Source of the DNA: an uncultured Sphingomonadaceae bacterium
GTDB lineage: Bacteria; Pseudomonadota; Alphaproteobacteria; Sphingomonadales; Sphingomonadaceae
Length of the DNA: 41,173 nt
Reading direction: 5' to 3'
NCBI GenBank assembly: GCA_947494305.1
Contig: CANLUL010000006.1
Span: 30,001-71,173, forward strand
Under the pieces are notes generated by a model, which worked only from the letters and a program-made list of their open reading frames with translations, searched no databases and was not told where the DNA came from. This document shows, piece after piece, positions 11,448-18,757 of this stretch. The number at the start of each line of letters is the position of its first letter. The first letter of the stretch is position 1. The position numbers were made by a program, and so were the translations under genes.

Positions 11448-12992
11448 ATGAACGGTGCGGAAAGCCTGATTGGATCACTTGTTAGTTCCGGAGTTGATGT
11501 TTGCTTTACCAATCCGGGCACATCAGAAATGCACTTTGTTGCGGCCCTGGATAAAGTTCCGGAAATGAAGGCAGTGCTTGTCCTGTTTGAAGGTGTGGCA
11601 ACCGGCGCTGCTGATGGGTACGCGCGTATGGCCGACAAGCCTGCTGCTACTTTGCTGCATCTTGGACCAGGTCTCGCTAACGGCCTTGCCAATTTGCATA
11701 ATGCAAAAAAGGCGCACTCTCCAGTGGTCAACATCATTGGAGATCATGCAACCTATCATCAACCTTTTGAAACACCTCTTGCATCTGATGTAAAAGCAAT
11801 CGCAGCACCTGTTTCTCACTGGGTTCGATCCAGTCCAAACGGGGCTGCTGTGGGTCACGATACGGTTGAAGCTGTAAATGCCGCCATGTCAAATGGAGGG
11901 CAAATCGCCTCGCTCATCCTTCCAGCCGATACAGCATGGACCTCGGCAAGTGGTATCGGCACTTTCCGCTTGGCTCAAGCGCCTGCTTTGCCACCCGATG
12001 ATGCAATAAATACAGCAGCAAAAATGTTGAAAAGCGGCAAGAAAACAGCGATTCTGATGGGCGGAAAAGCAAATCGAGCCGAAGGGAAGGAAGCAGCTAG
12101 CCGGATTGCCGAAAAGTCAGATTGCTTGGTTTTTGCAGACACATTCAACGCGCGAATGGAAAATGGTGCTGGCCGCCATCATATCGCGCGAATGCCCTAT
12201 TTTGCTGAGCAAATTGTTGCATCTCTGGAGGGCGTTGAACAGATCATACTGGCGGGTTCTCAAACACCCGTATCCTTTTTCGCTTACCCGGACCTGCCCA
12301 ACTATCTGGTGCCCGAAGGGTGTTCAGTCCACGTCCTGGCTTCGCCGAATGAGGATGGTGTTGGAGCTCTGGAAGTCCTGGCTGATGCTATCGATGCGCC
12401 ACCGAGCATTGTTGAAATCAGCGAACTCAAACTCCCAGAACTTAAGTCAGGTGATGCAAATGCCTTGGCAGTTTGGGCTGCGATAGCCAACTTCATGCCG
12501 GAGAATGCCATCATTGTCGATGAAGCGGCAACCAGTGGCGCGCCTTCAGAAGCAATACTTGCCACTGCGCCTGCTCACGATCTTTTACAACTGACAGGCG
12601 GTTCGATTGGCATGGGATTACCTGTGTCATTGGGAGCCGCTATGGCTTGTCCGGATCGAAAGATTGTCTGCGCCCACGGGGATGGCGGGGCAATGTACAC
12701 AGCCCAGGCCTTATGGTCTCAGGCGCGCGAAGATTGCGATGTGGTCAATATCATTTTTAACAATCGCAAATATCAGATCCTTGAAATCGAGATCATGCGC
12801 GTTGGAGCCGCTGAGGTTGGACCCCAAGCTCTCGACATGTTTGACCTTTCGCGCCCGGAAATTGATTGGATCAAGCTCAGTGAAAGTATGGGCGTACAGG
12901 CTTTGCGAGCGCAATCGGCGGAAGAAATCAATCGAGCTGTCGAGCAGTGCATGCAAAGCAAAGGCCCTCACCTGATCGAAGTTATCATCTAA
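11448..12992 (+). CDS. Thiamine-diphosphate-dependent enzyme (acetolactate synthase/benzoylformate decarboxylase-like)
   Basis: 514-aa protein with the three-domain ThDP fold. The N-terminal PYR domain has the cofactor-activating Glu in VLFEGVATGAADGYARM near residue 48. A central domain follows. The C-terminal PP domain has GDGGAMYTAQALW and an NNRKY element for Mg-ThDP binding near 405-440. The length is closer to the IlvX/MdlC-like group (about 510-530 aa) than to true biosynthetic acetolactate synthases (about 560-600 aa), and no small subunit lies nearby. A catabolic 2-keto-acid decarboxylase or carboligase fits the neighbours. A clear AGGAG-type site precedes ATG 11448. Confidence 0.9.
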   Translation: MNGAESLIGSLVSSGVDVCFTNPGTSEMHFVAALDKVPEMKAVLVLFEGVATGAADGYARMADKPAATLLHLGPGLANGLANLHNAKKAHSPVVNIIGDHATYHQPFETPLASDVKAIAAPVSHWVRSSPNGAAVGHDTVEAVNAAMSNGGQIASLILPADTAWTSASGIGTFRLAQAPALPPDDAINTAAKMLKSGKKTAILMGGKANRAEGKEAASRIAEKSDCLVFADTFNARMENGAGRHHIARMPYFAEQIVASLEGVEQIILAGSQTPVSFFAYPDLPNYLVPEGCSVHVLASPNEDGVGALEVLADAIDAPPSIVEISELKLPELKSGDANALAVWAAIANFMPENAIIVDEAATSGAPSEAILATAPAHDLLQLTGGSIGMGLPVSLGAAMACPDRKIVCAHGDGGAMYTAQALWSQAREDCDVVNIIFNNRKYQILEIEIMRVGAAEVGPQALDMFDLSRPEIDWIKLSESMGVQALRAQSAEEINRAVEQCMQSKGPHLIEVII

Positions 12993-13049
12993 ATTGCAGG
13001 TAGATAGCGGCGAACGAAATGCAGAAAACAATCATCTTTGAAAAACTGG

Positions 13050-13098
13050 TTGACTCACCATCTAATCATCGCTTAGATGGTGTTTAAGCATCGATCAG
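13050..13098 (+). promoter_or_regulatory. Promoter with tandem TetR-type operators (DoxX/HxlR operon)
   Basis: -35 TTGACT (13050-13055), 17-bp spacer, -10 TTAGAT (13073-13078). Sites CTAATCATCGCTTAG (13062-13076) and TTAAGCATCGATCAG (13084-13098) are 22 bp apart. This is the fourth copy of the arrangement and brings the DoxX genes into the proposed regulon. Confidence 0.72.
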
Positions 13099-13158
13099 AT
13101 CGAACGCCATTTGGCGAAAGCAGATCGCAAACAGCCCTGAAAAGCATAGGAGGTTCAA

Positions 13159-13638
13159 TTGATAACATCATTTCTTACAGTGCTGCTTTTTAGCGTGCTG
13201 GCAAACCCAAAGGTTACCGCGAAGCTTGATCTGCTAGCTCGGATTTTTCTCGGCATTCTGTTTCTAATAGCAGGACTGGGAAAGTTAACAGCGCCGCAGC
13301 TAACGCAAGATCTCATGACCACAATCGGAATGTCAGACATCTTTTTCTATCCGACTGTTATATTTGAAATCATCGGCGGTCTGATGCTGATTGTAGGTTT
13401 CAAATCCCGTTTAGCTGCGGCGGCCCTTGCGGGGTTCACAATCGCCGCATCTATATTGTTTCACAATGATTTTGGTGACCGAGCACAGATTGGGATGTTT
13501 CTAAAGAATATCGCAGTTGCTGGCGGACTGGTCATGCTCGCCAAACACGGATCACAAAGTTTCAGTTTGGACGGTTTGTTTGGAAAAGAGGAAGCCGGTT
13601 CGTTGATGGAAGCGAATTCTCAGAATCCGGTTGAATAG
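13159..13638 (+). CDS. DoxX-family membrane protein
   Basis: 159-aa integral membrane protein. An extra N-terminal hydrophobic helix is followed by the DoxX core of four helices: LARIFLGILFLIAGLGKL, a helix around IFEIIGGLMLIVGF, AALAGFTIAASILF, and FLKNIAVAGGLVMLAK. DoxX proteins are small quinone- or redox-linked membrane proteins of mostly unknown role. The start appears to be TTG with an excellent AGGAGG site about 6 bp upstream. It is first in an operon under a tandem-operator promoter and is clearly paralogous to the DoxX gene at 14145. Confidence 0.87.
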   Translation: MITSFLTVLLFSVLANPKVTAKLDLLARIFLGILFLIAGLGKLTAPQLTQDLMTTIGMSDIFFYPTVIFEIIGGLMLIVGFKSRLAAAALAGFTIAASILFHNDFGDRAQIGMFLKNIAVAGGLVMLAKHGSQSFSLDGLFGKEEAGSLMEANSQNPVE

Positions 13639-13660
13639 ATCGAAGCCTAAAGAGGATCAT

Positions 13661-14152
13661 ATGACTCAAGAAAAAAGCCGGGCTTGTCCTGTCGCAGCTG
13701 CGCTTGATAACCTCGGCGACAAATGGACGCTGCTGATCGTTCGCGAAGCAATAAATGGCGTTACCCGATTTAACGATTTTTGGAAAAATACTGGCATCGC
13801 CAAGAATTTACTCTCAGATCGACTGGGGAAGATGATTGGAGCAGACATCCTGGAAACCAATGAAATTGCGGCTAACGGTACACGGCATGAATATCGTTTG
13901 ACGCCCAAAGGCCTTGGCCTCACCCCAATCCTCTTGGCACTTGGCGATTGGGCAAGTGAATGGGTGCACGAGGAAAGCAATAAGCCTGTTCGGCTGGCTG
14001 ACTTGAAGAATGCAAGGGCCAATAATCCGTCATTTCAGAAACGTTCTCGTAGTAGCGGAATGAGTTGGCGTGAGACAATTAAAGTAGCAAGTAGCGATAC
14101 AAATTTGGTGATGCGTGGCAGGTCTCAAATTGGAGTTGATAGAAATGTTTGA
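13661..14152 (+). CDS. HxlR-family transcriptional regulator
   Basis: 163-aa winged-helix regulator. The HxlR core spans about residues 8-105: CPVAAALDNLGDKWTLLIV, then GVTRFNDFWKNTGIAKNLLS with the recognition helix, then the wing with YRLTPKGLGL. The Cys near the N-terminus, common in HxlR proteins, is Cys9 and could be redox sensitive. The C-terminal 55 residues lie outside the core and are basic. ATG 13661 has AGAGG upstream. The gene overlaps the second DoxX gene by 8 bp, so translation is probably coupled. It may fine-tune the flanking DoxX genes. Confidence 0.9.
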   Translation: MTQEKSRACPVAAALDNLGDKWTLLIVREAINGVTRFNDFWKNTGIAKNLLSDRLGKMIGADILETNEIAANGTRHEYRLTPKGLGLTPILLALGDWASEWVHEESNKPVRLADLKNARANNPSFQKRSRSSGMSWRETIKVASSDTNLVMRGRSQIGVDRNV

Positions 14153-14525
14153 CGGTGTCGTTCGTTTTTTGATGGGATTGCTGTTTGTTCTAACTGGTGC
14201 CGGTAAAGCTGGCGCACCGGGACCGACATCTGAATATATGGCCAGCTTTGGCCTTTCCGAAATTCTACTTTGGCCAACGATTATCTTTGAAATAGCGGGA
14301 GGGGTTTTGTTGATAATCGGGTTCAAGACCCGATTAAATGCAGCGGTTCTCGCCGTTTTTACCATTGCTGCCAGTTTAGTTTTCCACACTGATTTTTCGG
14401 ACCAAAGTCAAATCATTCTGTTTCTTAAAAATATGGCAATTGTTGGCGGATTTCTGGTCGTGGCGAAGCACGGATCAGAGAATTGGAGTATTGACCGTCT
14501 CGTGAGTAAAAAAGACGATGCATAA
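14145..14525 (+). CDS. DoxX-family membrane protein, second copy
   Basis: 126-aa protein with four predicted transmembrane helices, the minimal DoxX form. It aligns without gaps to the core of the protein at 13159-13638: GxGK near residue 20, IFEIxGGxxLIxGFKxRL, AxFTIAASxxFHxDF, FLKNxAxxGGxxxxAKHGS. I chose ATG 14145 because GGAGTTG precedes it and it overlaps the HxlR stop; an upstream in-frame GTG at 14115 is the alternative. Two paralogues flanking one regulator suggest duplication within the operon. Confidence 0.87.
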   Translation: MFDGVVRFLMGLLFVLTGAGKAGAPGPTSEYMASFGLSEILLWPTIIFEIAGGVLLIIGFKTRLNAAVLAVFTIAASLVFHTDFSDQSQIILFLKNMAIVGGFLVVAKHGSENWSIDRLVSKKDDA

Positions 14526-14617
14526 ACACAAATTTGGCTTTGAGTGGTCGTAGAAATTTCTTTATCTACATACGCTAACAGACGCTGAGGTCGAGTCCAG
14601 AAACAGTCCGCTTTCGG

Positions 14618-14730
14618 GATATTGCGGAATCCAACTAGACGTCCGATATTGGGGCGCTTTGCCGATCGGCGGTAAGTGGGCCGTTGCAGACTGCCTGGTT
14701 CTGGATGCTTTGGGCGCAAAACGAGACATC
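14618..14730 (+). repeat. Intergenic repeat, copy B (longest)
   Basis: The left part, CCGCTTTCGGGATATTGCGG through GTCCGATATTGGGGCGC, resembles 20598-20664. The right part, 14675-14730, matches copy A at 4944-5000. This copy therefore joins the two halves of the family. It fills most of the 380-bp gap between the DoxX and gamma-CA-like genes. I see no gene in the rest of that gap. Confidence 0.6.
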
Positions 14731-14905
14731 AATTTTCCGCATCAATGGCTATGGCAAATTACCATTTCTAGCCCAACTTAGGTAAACCTGTTGTTGCTAA
14801 TCTTGCCGTACGCTTGATCAACAGGCTGGCTTCTACAAAAGGTACTCATGGTGATGAAATGCCAATAAAGGAGCTTACCTTTGATTTTGTTGAACTAGAG
14901 GCTTA

Positions 14906-15478
14906 GTGCTCGTCGGTATGAGTCACATTGGTCCCCAAGTAGATTTAGATGATCCAGCTTTTGTTCATGAGACCGCGCATCTTTATGGCAAGGTCTATAT
15001 TGGACCTGGTTCCTCCATATGGCCTAACGTAGTGATGCGCGCTGAAATGCATGAAATCAAAATCGGTGCTCGCACCAATATTCAGGACTTCGTAATGGTT
15101 CATGTCGGGAGTACCACGCCAACTATCGTTGGTGACGATTGCTCTATCACGCACCATGTCACTTTGCATGGATGCGAGATTGGCGACCAGTGCCTGATCG
15201 GAATAAACGCTACGATTATGGATGGTGCCAAAATAGGTGCCAACTCCATTGTTGCTGGGCATACTATCGTAAACGAGAATAAGGTCTTCCCAGAAAACTC
15301 AATCATTGCGGGGGTTCCGGGAAAAATCATAGGTGAACGTGACAATTCAGACCGCACTATTTTCAATGCCCGTTTCTATGAAACTATCGCCCGCAATTAT
15401 GCGAAGGGAGTAGAACGCCTAACTCCCGAACAGTTGGCAGCGCTGCAGAAAATGGCATCTTCGTCGGACGGCGAGTGA
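14906..15478 (+). CDS. Gamma-carbonic-anhydrase-like protein (left-handed beta-helix)
   Basis: About 190 aa of hexapeptide-repeat protein in the PaaY/YrdA/CaiE-like gamma-CA group. Regular I-G-x-x-x repeats build the left-handed beta-helix (YIGPGSSIWPNVVMRAEM, then IGARTNIQDFVMVHVG). Probable zinc-ligand His residues lie in VMVHVG and THHVTLHGCEIG, then a C-terminal helix around RFYETIARNYAKG. PaaY-type relatives act as thioesterases or repair enzymes beside CoA-based aromatic pathways, which would suit this neighbourhood. Start is GTG 14906 (AGAGG nearby) or ATG 14918. No copy of the 15-bp operator precedes it, so membership in the TetR regulon is unproven. Confidence 0.88.
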   Translation: MLVGMSHIGPQVDLDDPAFVHETAHLYGKVYIGPGSSIWPNVVMRAEMHEIKIGARTNIQDFVMVHVGSTTPTIVGDDCSITHHVTLHGCEIGDQCLIGINATIMDGAKIGANSIVAGHTIVNENKVFPENSIIAGVPGKIIGERDNSDRTIFNARFYETIARNYAKGVERLTPEQLAALQKMASSSDGE

Positions 15479-15495
15479 ACAAACACTGTAGTTGT

Positions 15496-15990
15496 TTAGA
15501 TCGCGTGCCCCGGAATTGGACAATCATTACAAGTCTGAACAGAACAGAGTCTGCATATGCGATGTTTGCCCATTTCAGTTTCCGGCAGATTCGTGAGAAC
15601 CTTGGAAAGCAAGTCGCCCAAAACAAGTCGCTCATCAACAGTAAACCCCTCCAGGGCCGCTTCTAGCGTATCAAGACGGCTGTCCATGAGCTGTTGACGT
15701 AGCTTGCTGCCTTTTCGCGTTAAGTGCAGCGCTACTGCCCGGCCATCTGTGGCCTTACGCCGCTCGACAAGACCATCTTCTTCCAATCGGTCAATCACAC
15801 GTACTGTGCCGGGATGTGAAAGCTCAAGAACCTGCCGAAGAATTTGAACGGACAGACCCGGCACATATCCAATAACGATAATTGCCGCAGCCGTTTCACC
15901 GGAGCGGTCAAGGATCTCTTTCATACCAGAGCTAATCCGGTCGGTAAGAGCAAGAGCAAGCGCTCCAAGCAGATTTGTCGTGCGGTCCAT
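15496..15990 (-). CDS. MarR-family regulator with C-terminal Cys cluster
   Basis: 164-aa winged-helix regulator (172 aa if the ATG at 16014 is used). The HTH and wing are at about residues 45-100: LSVQILRQVLELSHPGTVRV and DRLEEDGLVERRKATDGRA. The C-terminus carries ICRLCSVQTCNDCPIP, a C-x2-C-x4-C-x2-C arrangement that could bind metal or sense redox. I prefer ATG 15990 because the start at 16014 lies inside a perfect palindrome (16001-16015) that looks like its own operator; neither start has a good ribosome site. It is divergent from the CC_3452-like gene, and the same palindrome recurs near 20412, so it probably represses itself and both neighbours. Confidence 0.88.
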   Translation of the reverse strand: MDRTTNLLGALALALTDRISSGMKEILDRSGETAAAIIVIGYVPGLSVQILRQVLELSHPGTVRVIDRLEEDGLVERRKATDGRAVALHLTRKGSKLRQQLMDSRLDTLEAALEGFTVDERLVLGDLLSKVLTNLPETEMGKHRICRLCSVQTCNDCPIPGHAI

Positions 15991-16000
15991 GCCAGTAATG

Positions 16001-16015
16001 TATGCGCTCCGCATA
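16001..16015. promoter_or_regulatory. MarR-type operator 1
   Basis: TATGCGCTCCGCATA is a perfect inverted repeat, TATGCG-N3-CGCATA, directly upstream of or overlapping the marR start. Binding here would block marR expression. Confidence 0.65.
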
Positions 16016-16032
16016 AAAAATGCAATTGCAGA

Positions 16033-16062
16033 TTGACAGATATGTATGCGTTATGCATATAT
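16033..16062 (+). promoter_or_regulatory. Promoter with MarR-type operator 2
   Basis: -35 TTGACA (16033-16038) and a -10-like CATATA/TATATC about 17-19 bp downstream. TATGCGTTATGCATA (16045-16059), with one mismatch from the TATGCG-N3-CGCATA palindrome, fills the spacer and -10. It drives the CC_3452-like gene. Confidence 0.6.
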
Positions 16063-16102
16063 CTAATCAACCGATAACTATTTGCACTTGAGGAGAAAAC
16101 TT

Positions 16103-16423
16103 GTGATCCCACAATTTAGCAGCTACGCCACGGTTTCGATGATCGCCGCGCTTGGCATGTTAAGCCCTGTGCCAGCTGAAGCGAGAAACAAAGAACGGGA
16201 CTATCGAGCAACGGCAATCGAACCAATCAGTGATACGATAATCGTCAGGCAGACGGTCTGGCGCTGCGCTGATGGCGAATGCGTTGCAAAAAGGTCCAAT
16301 AGTTCGGCCCGATATATTTGCGTTCGTCTGGCACGTGAAATTGGAAAACTCAAAAGCTTCAGTCATCGCGGTAAGCCATTTGGCGCCGATGCTCTCGCGA
16401 ACTGCAACGGCAAAATCAGGTGA
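16103..16423 (+). CDS. Small exported Cys protein, CC_3452-like
   Basis: 106-aa secreted protein. A signal peptide (about residues 1-28, ending near PVPAEA) is followed by a short mature domain with RQTVWRCADGECVAKR, a CxxxxC pair, and later YICVRLAREIG and ANCNGK, giving four Cys in all. The pattern resembles the CC_3452 family of unknown function found in Caulobacter and sphingomonads. GTG 16103 has AGGAG 8 bp upstream and is preferred over TTG 16082. The gene is divergent from marR with an operator in its promoter. Probably periplasmic; role unknown. Confidence 0.78.
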   Translation: MIPQFSSYATVSMIAALGMLSPVPAEARNKERDYRATAIEPISDTIIVRQTVWRCADGECVAKRSNSSARYICVRLAREIGKLKSFSHRGKPFGADALANCNGKIR

Positions 16424-16471
16424 GCTTTATCAGGCCGCTCACAACTTTTTGGGAGTGAAAGAAACGCGCTA

Positions 16472-16615
16472 ATGAAGCCAGAAAGAATATATCAACTCGC
16501 CCATGGTTTGGGCATAGCAAAGAGCCGTCAGGATGTAGCTGCTCAGTACGGTGTTTCCATTTATGGCACGTGGAAGAATATCTTCAACACAGCACCACAT
16601 TCAACAGCGCTGTGA
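16472..16615 (+). pseudogene. Possible remnant of a SnoaL/NTF2-like gene
   Basis: A 47-codon frame opens with MKPERIYQLAHG and continues IAKSRQDVAAQYG, which resembles the first helix of SnoaL/NTF2-like proteins; it then stops early. No clear ribosome site precedes it. A complete SnoaL-like gene lies nearby at 19941-20339 in the same proposed MarR regulon, so a decayed relative is plausible. It could equally be a chance frame. Confidence 0.3.
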
Positions 16616-16662
16616 TGGCTTTGTGTGAGACGGTGATAGGTTCTCTATAGAAGATTATTATT

Positions 16663-17919
16663 TTGGCCAATGATTCCAAAATCGTACGAAAAGCCATTCC
16701 TATCTGGTTGATGTTGGCTGCGCTAACCACCGGCTTCGTCTTAAGTCATGCCTTTAGAACCACAATTGCCATCGCGTCAGATCCTCTGATTGCCGAACTT
16801 AGCGTATCGGCGCATGGTATCGGGGCGGTTGCTGGTGCCTTCAATATCGCTTTTGCTGTCGCACAACCAGTAGTCGGGGTTGCGCTTGATAGATACGGTC
16901 CGCGAAACACAGTCGCGGTTGCCTTCGTACTCGCAATTCTTGGCAGTGCGGTTTCGGCAAGTGCAAACAGTGCAGCCACGCTCATAGCCGGTCAATGGAT
17001 GATTGGTTTTGGCTGTGCACCCTCTCTGCTTGCTGCGATGGTATTCATTTCGCGGCGCTACCCTTCCAATCGTTTCGCACTATTGTCGGGCATTGTATTT
17101 TCGGTAGGTGGGGCCGGAATGCTCATTACAGGTACTCCGCTTGCTTGGATCGTTGAAACTTGGTCTTGGCGTGCAGGCTTCGTTGCGCTCGGGATCCTCG
17201 CAACCCTAAGTTGGATCGCAGTGTTATGGCTGGTAGAAAAAGAGCCAGCTCCATCTGGCACTGAGCACCAACCTATCAGCGATGCCATTCGTGATCTTCG
17301 ATCCATTGTGCGCCATCCTTATACGGCAGGAATTTGCTGTCTGGCCGCTACCAGCTATGCTGCGTTCCTCGCTCTGCGCGGATTATGGCTGGGTCCATTA
17401 TTTTCCGAGCGCCATTCATTCTCTTTAATCGAGGTTGGCCACGTTGCCTTTGTTGCCTCCATTGCTGCGATGCTCGGGCCGCTCGTCTTTGGTTGGCTTG
17501 ATCCAGGCAATCGTTTGCGGCGCAACGTCATCACAGGATGCAGTGCAGTCTACGCTGTATTCTTTGTGCTGCATGCCTTTGGTGCGAGCGCATTTCTTGA
17601 CGTAGTTCTGGTCATCTTGAGCTGTCTTTTGTCAGGATACATTACTTTGCAATATGCCGATTTGCGATCCGCATATCCCGCCGAGATGACCGGACGCGCA
17701 CTCAGCGTTTTTACGATGGCCATGTTTGCAGGCGTATCAGGGATGCAATGGGCGAGCGGCCTTGCAGCCTCAATAGCACCTGATCTGCATATCGACCCTG
17801 TACGCGCTGCATTGTTATTGATCTGCGCAGTGCTTGCCCTAGGCACCCTCGCATTTTGGCTTTTGCCCTGGCCACCAAATTTACGTCACTCTCTCAAAAA
17901 ACCCCCAACCCAGCATTAG
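16663..17919 (+). CDS. MFS transporter
   Basis: 418-aa major facilitator with about 12 hydrophobic segments. The loop 2-3 motif appears as ALDRYGPRN near residue 73, and helix 4 carries GQWMIGFGCAPSLLAAM. A central loop rich in charge (VEKEPAPSGTEHQP, near 198) separates the two six-helix halves. The substrate is unknown. The start seems to be TTG 16663 with only a weak ribosome site; no better start is visible before the first helix. It is followed 16 bp later by the PEP-mutase-like gene, so the two probably form an operon. Confidence 0.88.
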   Translation: MANDSKIVRKAIPIWLMLAALTTGFVLSHAFRTTIAIASDPLIAELSVSAHGIGAVAGAFNIAFAVAQPVVGVALDRYGPRNTVAVAFVLAILGSAVSASANSAATLIAGQWMIGFGCAPSLLAAMVFISRRYPSNRFALLSGIVFSVGGAGMLITGTPLAWIVETWSWRAGFVALGILATLSWIAVLWLVEKEPAPSGTEHQPISDAIRDLRSIVRHPYTAGICCLAATSYAAFLALRGLWLGPLFSERHSFSLIEVGHVAFVASIAAMLGPLVFGWLDPGNRLRRNVITGCSAVYAVFFVLHAFGASAFLDVVLVILSCLLSGYITLQYADLRSAYPAEMTGRALSVFTMAMFAGVSGMQWASGLAASIAPDLHIDPVRAALLLICAVLALGTLAFWLLPWPPNLRHSLKKPPTQH

Positions 17920-17935
17920 GTATGGAGATTTAATT

Positions 17936-18757
17936 ATGCCAATCAGTCAGTCAGAAAAAGCCAATGCCTTCGCTGCTTTGCATCAAGGGTCGGAAATTTT
18001 CGTCATCGCCAATGCTTTTGATGGTTGCTCGGCACGTATGTTGGATGCGCTTGGTTTCAATGCCATTGCTACATCGAGTTGGGTGCAAGCCGCTTTACTC
18101 GGCAAAGTGGATGGCAATACCACGCGAGAAGAGGCGCTTGCACACGCTGCGCCAATTGTGGGTGCAACAGACCTTCCAGTATCCGCCGATCTAGAAAAAG
18201 GTTTTGGTGATACACCAGAAGACGCAGCTGCAACGATACGGGAGGCGGGTGCCGTAGGTCTTGTTGGGGGCTCGATTGAGGATGCCACCGGCGATCCCTC
18301 TGCGCCTATCTATGATATCGTCCATGCGGCAGAAAGAGTGGAAGCTGCGGTTGAAGCAGCGCGTGAATTGCCGTTCAAATTCACCCTTACGGCGCGAGCT
18401 GAGAATTTTGTGCGCGGCGTCGATGATCTCAATGATACCATTGAGCGACTTCAAGCTTTCGAGAAAGCAGGTGCTGATGTGTTAATGTCGCCGGGATTGC
18501 CTAGTCTCGAGGCGGTGCGCCAAGTATGTTCCTGTGTGACAAAACCGGTAAACTTCATGGCGGGTATTCCAGGTCAGTCTTTTTCAATAGCCGATCTTGC
18601 CGCTGCAGGCGTTAAACGTATCAGCCTCGCAACGTCGCTTTACACCTATGCGATCACGGCAATGCATGAAGCCGCTAAGGAAATACAAGACAAAGGCACG
18701 TTCGACTATATTGACCGGACAACTACCGTAGACTTTAATACCATTCTTAAGGGTTGA
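17936..18757 (+). CDS. Isocitrate lyase/PEP mutase superfamily enzyme
   Basis: 273-aa TIM-barrel protein of the ICL/PEPM family, which forms or breaks C-C or P-C bonds next to a 2-keto acid with Mg2+. Visible are the N-terminal IANAFDGCSARMLDALGF, SADLEKGFGDTPE around residues 82-94 (the acidic metal site), GSIEDATGD near 117, and TARAENFVRG near 158. The catalytic Cys loop of true isocitrate lyases (KKCGH) is absent, placing it with the uncharacterised PEPM-like lyases. The TGA overlaps the next gene by 4 bp. Confidence 0.9.
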   Translation: MPISQSEKANAFAALHQGSEIFVIANAFDGCSARMLDALGFNAIATSSWVQAALLGKVDGNTTREEALAHAAPIVGATDLPVSADLEKGFGDTPEDAAATIREAGAVGLVGGSIEDATGDPSAPIYDIVHAAERVEAAVEAARELPFKFTLTARAENFVRGVDDLNDTIERLQAFEKAGADVLMSPGLPSLEAVRQVCSCVTKPVNFMAGIPGQSFSIADLAAAGVKRISLATSLYTYAITAMHEAAKEIQDKGTFDYIDRTTTVDFNTILKG

